DNA of 25,472 nt, taken from Cudoniella acicularis (taxonomy: Eukaryota; Ascomycota; Leotiomycetes; Helotiales; Helotiaceae). The notes beneath the pieces are model-generated. The model ran no database searches, had not been told where the DNA came from, and saw only the letters and a list, made by a program, of their open reading frames with translations. The translations under genes were made by a program, and so were the position numbers. Shown here in pieces: positions 1 through 10,773 of the stretch. Position 1 is the stretch's first letter. Each line of letters starts with the position of its first letter. Location of the stretch: assembly GCA_013054445.1 (NCBI GenBank), contig JAAMPI010000801.1:1-25472 (forward strand), written 5' to 3'.

Positions 1-1602
1 AGTGGTAGTTGACAGCTCTGGATTAGCAAAAGAAGGAATATCGAATAATAGGCTAGTTGTAGATGTATTTGTAACTCGATTTGATTGGAATAATTAGAGA
101 TAAGGAAAGTGCGTTTGTAATCCCATAAATCAAACGAATCCTTACCCTGATATAGAAAATTCATAATGCCACCAGTCGCCCCCTCGGGCGTACCTCCGTA
201 TTCGAAAGGAAACGAACTCTCCAATGGCGACCCACACGATAACTGTCTTGCTAAAACGTGCGGAAATGAATGGAATCCAATGAACAAGAAAAATTGCAAT
301 GCTATTATTGATTCTTGAAAACATGTGTTAAATGATGAAATAATGGGGTTAAATTCTCGGCAGAAGTCATACCACCTTTATAGGAATCGCCAAAAATCAA
401 GTTTATGACGATGTGAGCAACCCTAGCAAGCCCACGACACTTCCGAAACACGGAGGCAATTGCTTGGTTGTGAACCACCGAGATTCGTTGACTAGAAAAT
501 AAACTTGTGCGACAGTGCGAATAGGTCCCTCGATTGCGGTCGCGGATTCGGTTCGTCTATAATTGTAAGTTGTGATAAGCTCGATAAGATGTGGTCATGT
601 TCCCTGAGAACTCAATCACGATTGAAGGAACTTTGCTCTCAAATTATTGTGTAATGGACTAGCAATCATTAATTGACGTTTGGGGGAGAGGGAGGGAGAG
701 CTCGAGGCTTGTGCAGCTGCTTAGGGATCTGTATAGGTAGAAATTAATGCCAAGCTTAGGCCTTTTAGAATTTGTATAGCTATACTTAAATTGAGTGAGA
801 AAATTGTAAAGAGAAGTACGAAATTGTTTTGTGATTACTGTACTAAGCAAGTCACTACAGAAGGGGCGGTTTCCGTTTGCAGATAAACTCCGTGGTGGGG
901 AGAGGGGAAGCGAGAGAGGTACTAAAAGTGATTTTCGGTGTGAGCACCGGCGGTACAAGCCATGGTTGTTGTAATGAAGCATTTCTTGAATATTATTTAA
1001 AAGCTATGACTGAATCCTTCGCTAATAAGATATTTTTGGAAGGAGAGCGCACATTGGGCATTATTTGTGTTAAAGTTTGTGCCCTACGGTGCAGGTTCTC
1101 TCCGTATTTTGCTGAAGGTACGGTATAGTGGTAAGAGCGGGAAGATCCTTTAGTGTAGAGTTTTAGCGACCCGATCCCTGAAGCTCTCTATAACTTTGTC
1201 ACGATACCCCTTTTTCGCGCCTATTATTTAAGACGCTATTATTTATCGAGCCTTTTATAACGCCCAACTGCTTCTGTACTAATACTAGTATAAAAGTATT
1301 TAATCGTGATATAAGATAAACTGAATTGTTTTAGTCGCCGCGGTTGCGATGGCTTCGCACTGGTTAGGGGTAAGGCTCTAAGCGAAAGCGGGCGGGGCAT
1401 AGAGGAGGGGGAGCAGTTAACTTCTACCTGAACAGAGCCCGAGTCAACTTGACTAGTATACCAATAGATAATAAGGTTCTGCCGCCAAGAGAAAGTTGGA
1501 ACCCCCCTCTAACTATTACCCAAATATGGTCACAGGTAGGTGAGAGAAAGTAATATCGCAAGGTCTAATTTTTAATGTCCTTTAATAACTATTAACGTAC
1601 TA
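1..1602. other. gene-poor left flank, no recognisable gene
   Basis: No open frame here is long or resembles a family I know. The region is AT-rich with scattered GC-rich pieces. The stretch around 1333-1347 (TTAGTCGCCGCGGTT) nearly matches 18081-18095 in the other repeat-rich part of the window, differing by one G/A, so part of this flank may be an old, mutated repeat. A stretch near 1131-1150 resembles a tRNA-type A box, but no clover-leaf can be drawn. I see no promoter or RNA gene I would defend. Confidence 0.5.
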
Positions 1603-1619
1603 TATAATCAGGTCAGGTT
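1603..1619 (+). repeat. left terminal inverted repeat of Tc1/mariner element
   Basis: Reads TATAATCAGGTCAGGTT. Its exact reverse complement is at 2948-2964. The similarity continues inward through AGCGTCAC after four unmatched bases. Confidence 0.9.
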
Positions 1620-1729
1620 AGTCAGCGTCACATTCGCTTTAATCCTGGCTACCCTACGACCCGACACCCACACACAAATAAATTAATATTTTAACTAATT
1701 CTAATTATTTTCATACTAAACTTTCAACT

Positions 1730-2847
1730 ATGGTCCGCGTCCTAAAGACCTTACGAAAGGAGCTTACCCCAGTCCAAAAATGCCGTATTTGGACTCTCCA
1801 CGAAGATGGCAACAATATATCCCAGATCCACATCAAAACTGGATACCCCCACTCGACGATTACTACCTTCTTGAACCGACACACTCTTACACCAACCGAT
1901 GATTTTGAAAACAAGCCAGGAAGGGGGGCTATACGGAAAATCACTCCTAGAGGAGAAAGGCACCTTCTTCGGACCGTAAATTTAGAGCCACGGATGACCT
2001 TAAAATCACTCGCATCGCCGTCCAAATCTGGCCACAAACTCAACCATCATACGGTCGCTAGCATACTCAAATTAAACGGGAAAGCTAAGCGTAGGCCACG
2101 CAAGAAGCCCTTCCTGACAGACGAGCACAAAACGAGGCGTAGAGCTCACTATAGGGCTGAAAAAGCGATGAAAAGGGATAATCGGAAGGTCTATTAGAGT
2201 GACGAAGTGACGTTTGAAGTAGGAGAAGATTTGTATACATTCTGGGTTACACGAGGTACTAGAAGGGAAGAGGAATACGTAGACAAGAATCTAAGGCCTA
2301 CTTTCAAGAGTGGGAGGACTATAGTTAGCGTATAGAGCTGTTTTTATAGAGATAAAATAGGGCCGCTTTATATACTACTAGAAGGAGAGACAATGACAGC
2401 TAAGCGATATAAGTAGGTACTTTAAAAGTATTTTATTCTATTCTACGAAAGAATAAAAAGGAAATATAGAGATAAGGTCGTTATATAAGAAGATAATGCT
2501 CCGTGGCATATAGCTAACATTATTAAGAAGTATTTAGCTAATAAGAAGATAATGCTCCGTGGCATATAGCTAACATTATTAAGAAGTATTTAGCTAATAA
2601 GAAGATCAACCGTATGTCGTGGCCGGCATAGTCCCTAGATCTCAATCCTATTAAGAATCTTTAGAAGTATATCAAAGATATAATCTCTAAACGACGCTAT
2701 AAAGTGAGATCTGTAAAGCATATAAGACTAGCTTTATAGGAAGTATAGCCCTTAATTGATAGAAATTTACTTTTAAAGCTATATGATTCTATACCTAGAA
2801 GATAGGATGTATGTCTAAAGAACAAGGGAGGAGCAACTAAGTACTAA
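1730..2847 (+). pseudogene. Tc1/mariner transposase, broken
   Basis: The ATG at 1730 opens a 155-residue intact piece typical of Tc1 N-termini: a helix-turn-helix region (about residues 10-60), a KPGRG linker near residue 62, and a basic block RRPRKK near residue 120. It stops at TAG 2195-2197, where the family has VYWSDE; the W codon became a stop. Beyond it the same frame reads SDEVTFEVG (first catalytic Asp), then after further stops EDNAPWH (second Asp) and SLDLNPIKNL (the family's PDLNPIEN). It ends with KGGATKY and TAA at 2845-2847. A 56-bp tandem duplication at 2487-2598 shifts the frame inside the catalytic domain. It therefore has several independent knock-outs: stops at W and Q codons plus the duplication. 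Confidence 0.88.
2487..2606 (+). repeat. 56-bp tandem duplication inside transposase
   Basis: 2487-2542 is repeated exactly at 2543-2598, and the first 8 bases of a third unit follow (2599-2606). Each unit encodes the EDNAPWH catalytic motif region in the transposase sense. Because 56 is not a multiple of three, the duplication alone destroys the reading frame. There are no differences between copies, so it arose after the C-to-T damage shared by both, or has been corrected since. Confidence 0.92.
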
Positions 2848-2947
2848 TTAGCTATAATTTGAGCCTATTTAGTTGACTATTTATTGAAAAATGATAAAGT
2901 TATCGTGAAGTGTCTAGGAGGTAGGGTAAAAGCACGTGACGCTCTTC

Positions 2948-2964
2948 AACCTGACCTGATTATA
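2948..2964 (-). repeat. right terminal inverted repeat of Tc1/mariner element
   Basis: Reads AACCTGACCTGATTATA on the plus strand, the perfect 17-bp complement of 1603-1619. The inner GTGACGCTCT matches the left end's AGCGTCAC block. Confidence 0.9.
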
Positions 2965-3009
2965 CAAATTCCCGATTTATACCCGACATTTGAAGCATAT
3001 ATCTAAATA

Positions 3010-3031
3010 AAACCTTATACAAATAAGGTTT
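3010..3031. repeat. short AT-rich hairpin
   Basis: AAACCTTAT at 3010-3018 and ATAAGGTTT at 3023-3031 are perfect complements around a 4-base loop. It lies just outside the transposon. No T-run follows, and nothing suggests a function. Confidence 0.4.
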
Positions 3032-3159
3032 AAAAATTCTGTACCCTTGTAAGTAATAAGGTTCTTAGCCGTGTCTATAATAGACGACGCAAACTTGTGT
3101 GGCTTAGACTTTAAAAATCCCTTTAAATTCTCATCTTCCTTCTTTTATCAACTTTTTAG

Positions 3160-5613
3160 ACCTATGATTTTGTCGTCTACGACCTAATTTCTGAAATACC
3201 TCTCCTTCATGTTATTCTATTTGCTAGGCTTGGTTTAGAAGACTTCGAATCTGCTCTTCAGCCGCTCCCAGCCCCTCATCATGCCCTCCCCAGGGACGAT
3301 TTAGGCGACAGAACTTCTTGAGCCATTCAAACTTGTTCTATTAAAAGCCAAACTTCTCGTCCAATATTTCCTTAAGCCTAGGAAACTAGACAGAAGGCTG
3401 TATAATTATCAGTTCATCTCCTCCCAGTTGCATAGATGGAAATGGACCATCATTGTTTCGAGTCTCGCCCTATTGCGATTTGGTTTTCTGCGTGCTCGTT
3501 GGAGCTTTACTGCTTCGTTTATTGCTGCCATAACAACTGCTTTTTATTCTACTTTCCGTCTTGGCTTTTCAATATTACCCACATCTACTTTTTCGAGCCA
3601 AAATTGTCGGAGCCACCGGCACATTCGCAGATCGATGGTTAAACGCTAGATGCACTAGAAAAATCGAAGTCCTTTTATGATGGTTTCCAGCTATACAGGC
3701 ACGCACCTTTATCGACCAAAGAATCCTTCAGGCTACTCTTACTTAAGAGCGGTACCGATGGACCGCTAGAGTGCGAGCTCATTGAGCTATCGATTAATAC
3801 CCTTGCACACTTTGATGCGCTCTCCTACACTTGGGGGCCTCCAACACCTCAAAGATATATCCTATGTGAGGGAAAGAAACTGTCTATCACGAAAAACTGC
3901 GAGACCGCTCTGCGAAATCTTAGGATGCGCTTCACTGGAAGACTGCTTTGGGCCAATTATCTGCATCGATCAATCCAATATTCCCGAGAAAAATACCCAA
4001 CTGAGGTTGATGGGACATATTTATAGCCATGCCACGGATGTTATAGCTTGGCTGGGACATGGAACGCCGGCGAGTGACATCGCGTTCGAATACCTCCGTT
4101 AGTGTGGTCAATTATACTATGTTCCGACATTTACGAGAAGAAAAATAGAACAGTATATCTTCCGCAAAATCGTTGGTGAGTTGCTTCAAACATCCTTCGC
4201 AAAAAGAAAACACTGCTTGACCAAAATCAAAGAACGTGGGCATCGAAATCTCATTCTCGATTTAGCTACCCGTCCATGGTTCACAAGAGTTTGGACCTTA
4301 CAAGAAACGTCACTTGCTCGCCCCTTGCACGCCATATATTTATGTGGAAATGCGAAAACGAGCTATGACAGGATTAACCATATCCTGTATGAGGCTTCTA
4401 CGTGACTTAGCCTCACAAGCGATTATCCAATGAACACTGTGGTTCCGACACACCGGTTACTCTTACGAAGTGTCACCCGGGCCGATATCCTGTTGCAGTT
4501 AAAAGGGAGTGACATAATACGTCCAGCTTCAAAAATGCTCACGGATGTGCTTCCTTGTGACGCAACAGATCCAAAAGATAGAGTTTATGCGCTGTACGCT
4601 CTTTTGAAAAGCAAGATATTCATCTTCCAGAACCCGACTATGGCAAATCAACAGGCCTAATCTACTGGGAAACTGCAGCGGCCATATTAAATCAAGAATA
4701 CTTCCTCGAGATGCTCCTCTTGCTTACTGGCTTTGAAACTGAGCTTGGGAATGTATTTTTACCGTCCTGGGTTCCTAATCTGAACTCAGTCAGCACGCCC
4801 CGAAATACCATAAACGGGCATTTCTCAGCAACCAATGAAACCAAGCCTCAGTTCTCCATTTCTGAAGACAATCGGAGGCTCTTAATATCAGTAGCAATCA
4901 TTGATACGGTTCTCGAATGCTCGACGATTCCAACGTGGCAGCCGGGCACATCTAGCACACGAATTGAGGATAGTTTACTCATGAATCTCGAAGAGGGATA
5001 TCAGCAAACCGTCTACGCATTCCAGACCTGGGTTTGGATACCATTCACTCAAGGTTACAAAACCCATTATGACAAGAATCCCGATTGATTTGAGGCATTC
5101 CGGGAGACAATGCTCTATGGCTTAGAGATTTCTCCTCTTCATAGGGATTACTTTTCGTCGTGGCTGGACCTAATCATGTCCACATGGCCCGCATGGAAAG
5201 AACTCAGATCCAAAGAATTCATTCCAGACCTGGACAGCACCGATCCCGGCTCCTACTTGGCCCCCGCAAAAGCAAGAGAAGAAGATCCCGAACTTCGGAA
5301 GAAGTTCTTCGACAACGAAGCGCTCAAAGATGTGACTAAGAATGAGCAATGGAAAATTCTCGCCTTGGCAAAGACAATTCCTGGGATCAAGGACGTTCAT
5401 CATCATGTTTGGATGATGTCGAGGGATTGCGCTTTCTTTGTGACCGACCAGGGATATATGGGACCCCACTCGATTCAAGCGTGTGATGTCGTGGCTTTGA
5501 TTCCGGGGCTACGGATGCCGATAATATTGCGTCCTTCTGTTGGGAAGAACTATTATAGCGTTATTGCTCTAGCTTACGTGCATGGAATGGTGCAGGGCGA
5601 GATTTGGGAGTAG
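3160..5613 (+). pseudogene. HET-domain (heterokaryon incompatibility) protein, multiply broken
   Basis: HET proteins trigger cell death after fusion of unlike fungal individuals. The HET core is readable across frames: YRHAPLSTKESFRLLLL and DALSYTWGPP (3690-3840), LLWA then ICIDQSNIPEKN (3945-4000), HIYSHATDVIAWLG (4015-4060), RPWFTRVWTLQE (4270-4310), DATDPKDRVYALYALL (4558-4605), and a C-terminal YVHGMVQGEIWE ending at TAG 5611-5613. Breaks: about 2 nt missing near 3953-3957, TAG at 4100-4102, TGA at 4403-4405, a frameshift near 4612-4618, and TGA at 5086-5088. Upstream, 3166-3650 reads in two frames as a plausible N-terminal extension with a hydrophobic stretch (WTIIVSSLALLRFGF and SFTASFIAAITTAFYSTF) that may span a membrane. 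That part is less certain, and no start codon is evident. The left half of the gene may have lost its true start near the transposon. Confidence 0.87.
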
Positions 5614-6892
5614 TGGAAAGATAGGATGCAGGAAGTGGTGTTGATCTGATATAAGTAAAGTCGAATATCTCATCTCGGTTTAGAAATCTGGATATTGAAC
5701 TCTATAGCCACTCGACTGAATCTTGTAAGTTTTCTAGGCTATCATTGATATCTTCAGGTGAAGTAGCGCGCAGTAACCCCCCCTTCCTCGCTTGGCGCCC
5801 CCATGCTCAACATCATCATAGTCTATTAAAACCCTTTATTGTTAATGCTTTAAAAGAAAAATATCATATAAGAATAGTATTATATATAGTTAATATATAG
5901 TAAGTTAGTAGATAATATAAAACAAATATGATTATATTAAGAGGCGTAAAGACAAGAAGAAATCGATAAATTATAGGCCTCTTATCGCTAAAATTTTCGC
6001 TCGGGCGCTGTAACTACAGCACGCTTATCACTAAAATATAGAGTGCATCGCCGTATACAGTGCACGCTGTACGCGACGCGCCGGCACCCGAGCGCTATAC
6101 TTTAATTTGGTAGTGTACACTATATATAATATAGAAGACACGAAACATACTTTTCCTTCCTTTTTATTTACTAATAAACGTGCCGCGTTCGCAGACTTAT
6201 ATCGTATTCTAATTAGGTGCTGCAAGAGGGGGAAGGAGTCGATATACTACGGTCTGCCAGGTGAAGTCAACAACGGGCAATCATCCGCGTCGGATTTTCA
6301 ATAGATTCATTTCCCCTCGGGTTCCAACGGAAAGCACAAGGCAGAATAATCTCCCGTCACCATCGCAATACTTGAGTACCACCCGTCAGCAAGCAAGACG
6401 GTGACCCAATCCGTTGCGCAGGGCTGAGTAACATAAACCCGTCGTGTGTCTAAGCCACGCGCACAACCACACCAAACCAAAAATCAGCCGCGCACAATAA
6501 CACGAGCCTCCACTGCCAAACCATGTGATGAGGCGAGGCTTGAAGACTCACAATGATTCATTCACACGTGCTACCCCCCTTATGTTGTAGAAATAGAAGA
6601 AACAAAGAAAACGCCGCGCGATTCACCTGTCCTTTGTCTACTCGAGTAAGATCCTAAATCCAATGCGCTACACAACGCGCATCTATTCACGACAAAAGCA
6701 TCATTTAAGTGCTGCGGGAATTTTATTTCATGGCTTTTTTGCTTTTGCATTTACATACCATTACTACGAAATAGAAAAAATAAAAGCGCAAAAGAAAAAA
6801 CACTCAACATCGCGTGTTGAAGAAGTATCTCCGTACCGAATATTCTACACGACGTGCATAAAAGAACAACGAAAACGAAACAACTCATCAAC
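5614..6892. other. AT-rich, repeat-like intergenic stretch
   Basis: 5820-5960 is very AT-rich. 5985-6260 switches to a GC-rich island with an inverted pair (GCTCGGG near 5999, CCCGAGC near 6087) and a near-palindrome TACAGTGCACGCTGTA at 6056-6071. Short open frames through 6107-6304 are not recognisable. This looks like an old transposon or MITE fragment rather than a gene. 6300-6892 holds the upstream region of the small gene at 6893, with no element I can name. Confidence 0.4.
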
Positions 6893-7183
6893 ATGGGAAA
6901 ATCAAACCCAGTGAAGAAGGGCGACTCACTGCCGCTTGTGGACGCGACCATCCAAGGCGATAAAGAGGTGTGGAAATGGGTGTGCTGTGTGAGTCTTTCC
7001 CCGCATGGTGAAATTAAGAAAGAAGAGGAGGAAGTGCTGATTAGTTATCTTTAGGCTGGAAAAGTACAGTGCGGAAAATACAACGCTACGGATTTTGGTA
7101 GTAAGAATTATAAGAAGGAGACATGTGAGCGGTGTGGACATAAGCGGTGCGAGGAGTGTGATGAGGTGAAGACTAAGGGATAG
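6893..7183 (+). CDS. small Cys-rich putative zinc-binding protein, one intron
   Basis: Two exons, 6893-6988 and 7055-7183, encode 74 residues. The 66-nt intron has donor GTGAGT at 6989, a GCTGAT branch-like site near 7036 and acceptor TTTAG ending at 7054. Splicing removes an in-frame stop and joins KWVCC to AGKVQCG. The Cys pattern is C31, C32, C38, then C56-x2-C59, H61 and C64-x2-C67 (ETCERCGHKRCEECDEV). This resembles a family of short uncharacterised fungal proteins with a WxC start and a CxxCGHxRCxxC end, presumably one or two zinc sites. The start at 6893 follows CATCAAC; an in-frame upstream possibility at 6854 would add 13 residues. Acts where and on what is unknown. No frame damage is seen, unlike most neighbours. 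Confidence 0.72.
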
Positions 7184-8040
7184 TTCGTGGAATGCGAAAT
7201 GGGTAGAAAGTGAGACAGAGACAGCGAGGAGTTGTATGAGTATAGTGTATGATAGTGTAAATAGATTTTTGATCTGTACATAAATAGGAGAGCTTTAGAG
7301 AATCATTCCTCTGAAAGTGTATTTTTGTCTACTTTCGACTAAAGTAAGAGTTTTTACTAAATTTAATACAACTTTACCCGATAGGCCCAAAAAGATTCTC
7401 AGCTAGGCTAAACTATGTCATCAACCACAACAGCTACTACTTAAAAGCTTTCCAATTATAGTTCAAGTCATTTGAGAAGCGTTTCTGCTCCTTATACAGT
7501 TCCGCCCTGCATGTCTTCGAGTGCACAAATCCTCTCAGGATTTCTCGGCGACAGCTTTAAATACAATAGTAGGTATTCTTGAATGTTCAAAACACCAAGC
7601 TAACTTCGAACGAGGGGGTCGTTCACATAACCCCCGCCGGAAATCGTTCTCCTTCTCTCCCGCAATCACATGACACAGTGACAAATGCATCCCGTCAACG
7701 CCTCTTCCCTGTTGATATAAATGAATAAACACTCTTGTGGAGGTTTACAAATTACAACAGTCCTCGTTTTTTGAAACATTATTTTCCCTCAAAGTGAGTC
7801 CTTAGAAACAGTCTACCCCCTATTCACACTCCTTGTGGGTGTCGTTCCCCTCCCCCTAAAATTGAAAACTTCCCAACTGTACAACGAACGAACAAACATC
7901 AAACGAAGAATTCGTATAGCTTCAACCCCTGGTTCACCGAAGAAAAATCTTCACATCCCCCTCCTCCCTCAACAATCTCCACCAACAACCACAAAGCCAT
8001 TATTCTCCTCACGCACCGTCTCCGGCCACCCTCCACCGAA
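7184..8040. other. intergenic, no gene seen
   Basis: No recognisable coding. 7790-8040 is pyrimidine- and A-rich (many CAAC, CTCC runs), like a fungal promoter or 5' untranslated leader for the gene that begins at 8041. Confidence 0.4.
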
Positions 8041-8819
8041 ATGGCATCCCCAAAACCCAATGCAGTCAAGATATCACTCTTCCTCAAAAAACGCCCTGAT
8101 ATCACCGATGAAAAATTCCATCAGCACTGGCGGGAGCCTCATGCGAAGATCGCATTGGAGAATTCTACATTTGTGAATAAGATTGGCGGTATAACCAGGT
8201 ATGTTTGTCCTTCTTTTCGCATTACGAAATATTCCTGCCGTAGAGCTTTTCCTTTTTTCCCTTCCCACTGAAACAAGACTTGGGAAGCAAATACGATCTC
8301 ATTCCGCGCACACGTATTTTGCTACTTAGCAGCGGGAGGAAAGAAGTGTACGGTAGTAGAGAATTATAACACTAACACGAAGACCAAAAAAACTATAGGT
8401 TCACACATCCCCCGAACTCAAAGCCTAAGCTCAAGAATTAGGCATGCAAGCCTTCGACTACGACGGAATCACTGAGGTCTGGCTGACAGCGTTGAGGACT
8501 GGAAGGCCATTATCTCCGATGAGCAGTTCATTAAGCTTATTGGTGGTAAGATTACTTGCCCCCTTCATATATTGACCCCTTTCCACCACACACCAATACG
8601 CCCGCAATCCCAAACCCCATCCCCTTTTCCTCCCATAAAAAGTCAAAGCCAACGAAAATTGCCCTCTTCCTCTACAGCTGACGAACTCCTCTTCATCCAA
8701 CACCCATCCACCTAATGCTCAGCTACGACAACCTCGTCATTAACACCGAGAAGCCAACAGGAATGGAGACACAGATTGGTGGCAAGCCTAAGGATCTTTT
8801 TGTAAAGTCCAAGTTGTGA
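8041..8819 (+). pseudogene. EthD-domain protein, broken
   Basis: EthD-domain proteins are small dimeric ferredoxin-like-fold proteins found with catabolic or polyketide enzymes. Exon 1 (8041-8198) starts MASPKPNAVKISLFLKKRPD and has the hallmark HQHWREPHAKIAL. Intron 1 is 8199-8398 (GTATGT, CACTAACAC branch near 8370, TAG). Exon 2 reads HTSPELKA, stop TAA at 8426-8428 (CAA to TAA), AQELGMQAFDYDGITEVWL, then a missing base near 8483-8485, then DSVEDWKAIISDEQFIKLIG. Intron 2 is 8546-8677. Exon 3 reads DELLFIQHPST, loses another base near 8713, then MLSYDNLVIN and ends at TGA 8817-8819. The exon 1/2 junction also seems one base short. The full family plan is present, so it is a recent break or contains sequence errors. 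Confidence 0.85.
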
Positions 8820-9422
8820 TTTTCGCTTTCCTTGGACACTGCTAAGCTGTTCAGTGAAGTGACGAGTCGACTGTCCGAACGATTGAGATATGAAACAAAT
8901 TTCGTGTTGGGATGTGGAGGCGGTGATATTGTGTGCATGTGTGATAGATGGATGGATGATTAGTTGTTTCGTGGGATGGGGTGTTATGATAGTGTTTACA
9001 AAGAAAGGCATTTGTCTACGGAGTTTGTCAAACGGCATAAGAACTGATTACTCTTCTGCTGCGCGTTAACTTCCACTCTGTGACAATGATACAAATGAAT
9101 CTTCTCACATGAAAGTCTCTGGCCTCAAACATTAACACCGAATCTTTCACGGGGAAAGGAATCGGAAAAGGACCCCGCACTACTGCACCCCGCGTGGCAG
9201 ATCTAGGGGTAACCTTTCCCTATAAGATAGATGCATGAAAATTAGCTTGGTTTTATCGCCGATGATTCTGTTCTGGACAGGTATCACCTATTGTTTGTGT
9301 TGCTATTCCCGATTTGCGGGGAAGCTCTTTTGATGTGTGTGGCTTGGGGATGGGGGACCTGCGGAACAGCTTCTCAAGAGGAAAACTCTATTTGATCTTT
9401 GCGGATAATTAGTTTTAGGGGG
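8820..9422. other. intergenic, no gene seen
   Basis: Open frames on the minus strand here overlap the EthD remnant and resemble nothing. The right end is simply the flank into which the second transposon inserted at a TA. Confidence 0.4.
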
Positions 9423-9451
9423 TACAGTGACGCGCAACTGCTGTTAGCCGA
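9423..9451 (+). repeat. left terminal inverted repeat of second Tc1/mariner element
   Basis: Begins TACAGTGACGCGCAACTGCT and ends TTAGCCGA; pairs with 10774-10802. Most mismatches are G/A or C/T, consistent with RIP after insertion. Confidence 0.85.
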
Positions 9452-9564
9452 ATCCACTTTAAAAAGCGCGTTTTTACGCGTTTCCTCCTACCCTCCTACA
9501 TAATATTCTAAAAATGCCACCTTAACGCACTCTATTAGGTTTGAGCTCTGGTAATCGTCAAGAC

Positions 9565-10613
9565 TATCAACATCTTAGCCTATATTAACACAGAGGAATT
9601 GCTTATGCCTCTTTCTTTGCCACACGCCTACCTAGATCACGTGCGGCATGAAACTGCTCCGTACTACTATCCGATATACCCTCGAGCAGGACCTATTGCG
9701 TAACGAAGGCACCTCCTTACTTAAAAAGCCTAAGAACAAGTTATATATCGAAGTAGAGGAACGTTTACTTGTGCGCCACGTTTGAAATAACCTAAAGGAT
9801 ACCTACGCACAGCTTATCCTAGCCTGCGGGCTCTCTTGTAAGAGGCGTACCGTCACTTCTATCCTCGAGCGTTACTATATTACGAAATGACGTGCTACGC
9901 GCCGGCCGTTCCTTATAGAGATAAATGCGGTAAAAAGACTCGCTTATTGCCTTGTATAAAGGGGGTGGACTACGGAGGAGTAGGGTCTTTATATCTAGAG
10001 TGATGAGTGTTCTTGTGAGCGAGGGCGGGGTAAAGCAACTGAGTAGTGCTTTCGTACGCCGGTATAGAAGTGGCAGAAAGAGATGATTTAAACCTATACC
10101 TGTAGGAAGGATATAAAGGTGATGGTCTAGGCTGCTTTTTAGGATATAGGGAGGACACAACTTTATATTATAGACCGGGACTTTAAGTCGAAGAAGTATA
10201 GGTACTTTACTAACTCCTACCTCGAAGTCTTGGCCGACTAGCTATTATTTTAGCACCGACGACTTAGCCCTAGCTATATATTTATATAGGATAATATATC
10301 TATCTATATTATCTAAAAAGTCCGAGAATAGTTTGAGAAACACGGTATAGATATTATAGATTAGCCTCCCTTCTCCCCTGACCTAAACCCGATCGAGAAT
10401 ACATAGTAGGAGCTAAAAAAGCGTGTCTTTACGATGTTTCCTAAGGTGATGGCGTCTACTGGCAAATCGGAGCATGATAGGCAGCGTCTAGAGTCCTGTT
10501 TATAAGCTGCCTAGGATATAATTCTAAAGGACTTCTTCGATACGCTTATTAAAAGTATGCCTAGGAGGGTTACGGCCTGTATCGAGGCAGACGGGTGGCA
10601 TATAAAATACTGA
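9565..10613 (+). pseudogene. DDE transposase remnant of second element
   Basis: The clearest part is the C-terminal half: a stop then DNISIYII (family QDNAxxHxAK, second catalytic Asp kept), KVRE, stop, FEKHGIDIID, stop, PPFSPDLNPIENT, two stops, ELKKRVFTMFPKVM, down to ADGWHIKY and TGA 10611-10613. The stops sit where the family has Trp or Gln, as TGG-to-TAG and CAG-to-TAG changes. The N-terminal half shows pieces such as NKLYIEVEERLLV and an SCKRRTVTSILERY helix-turn-helix-like stretch, broken by stops. I cannot place a start codon; the left limit is approximate. Confidence 0.78.
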
Positions 10614-10773
10614 GCCCGGGGATTACTTAATCGGGTTATTTTTAGTATACGGATTAAAGAAGGATCAAATACGATTAATTTAGCCTATTTGGCTTGTTCT
10701 AATAATAAGAATTGCGTTAGTTATTGTTAAGTGAAATTCGTGGTGCGATGCTTAGTTTTGGTGAGGAAAAAAA

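Larger units (their letters stand above)
1603..2964 (+). mobile_element. Tc1/mariner DNA transposon, complete but inactivated
   Basis: The unit is about 1362 bp. It is bounded by a perfect 17-bp terminal inverted repeat followed by a further shared block (AGCGTCAC, then a partly matching CTTT-rich stretch), so the ends match over roughly 35 bp. Both ends fall at TA dinucleotides, the Tc1/mariner target. Between them is one transposase gene (1730-2847) with a helix-turn-helix N-terminus and remnants of the DDE/D catalytic domain. Internal stops fit TGG-to-TAG and CAG-to-TAG changes, the RIP signature. The element cannot encode its own transposase now. The exact outer boundary may be off by one or two TA steps because the left end reads TATATAA. 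Confidence 0.88.

Noticed and set aside
1131..1180. tRNA-like A box (GGTATAGTGGTAAGA) followed by a B-box-like GACCCGATCCC
   Set aside because: No acceptor stem, anticodon arm or correct spacing can be drawn, and the B box departs from GGTTCGANTCC.
5986..6304. Short open frames in the GC-rich island, possible gene
   Set aside because: No family resemblance, and the inverted repeats there fit a repeat fragment better than a gene.
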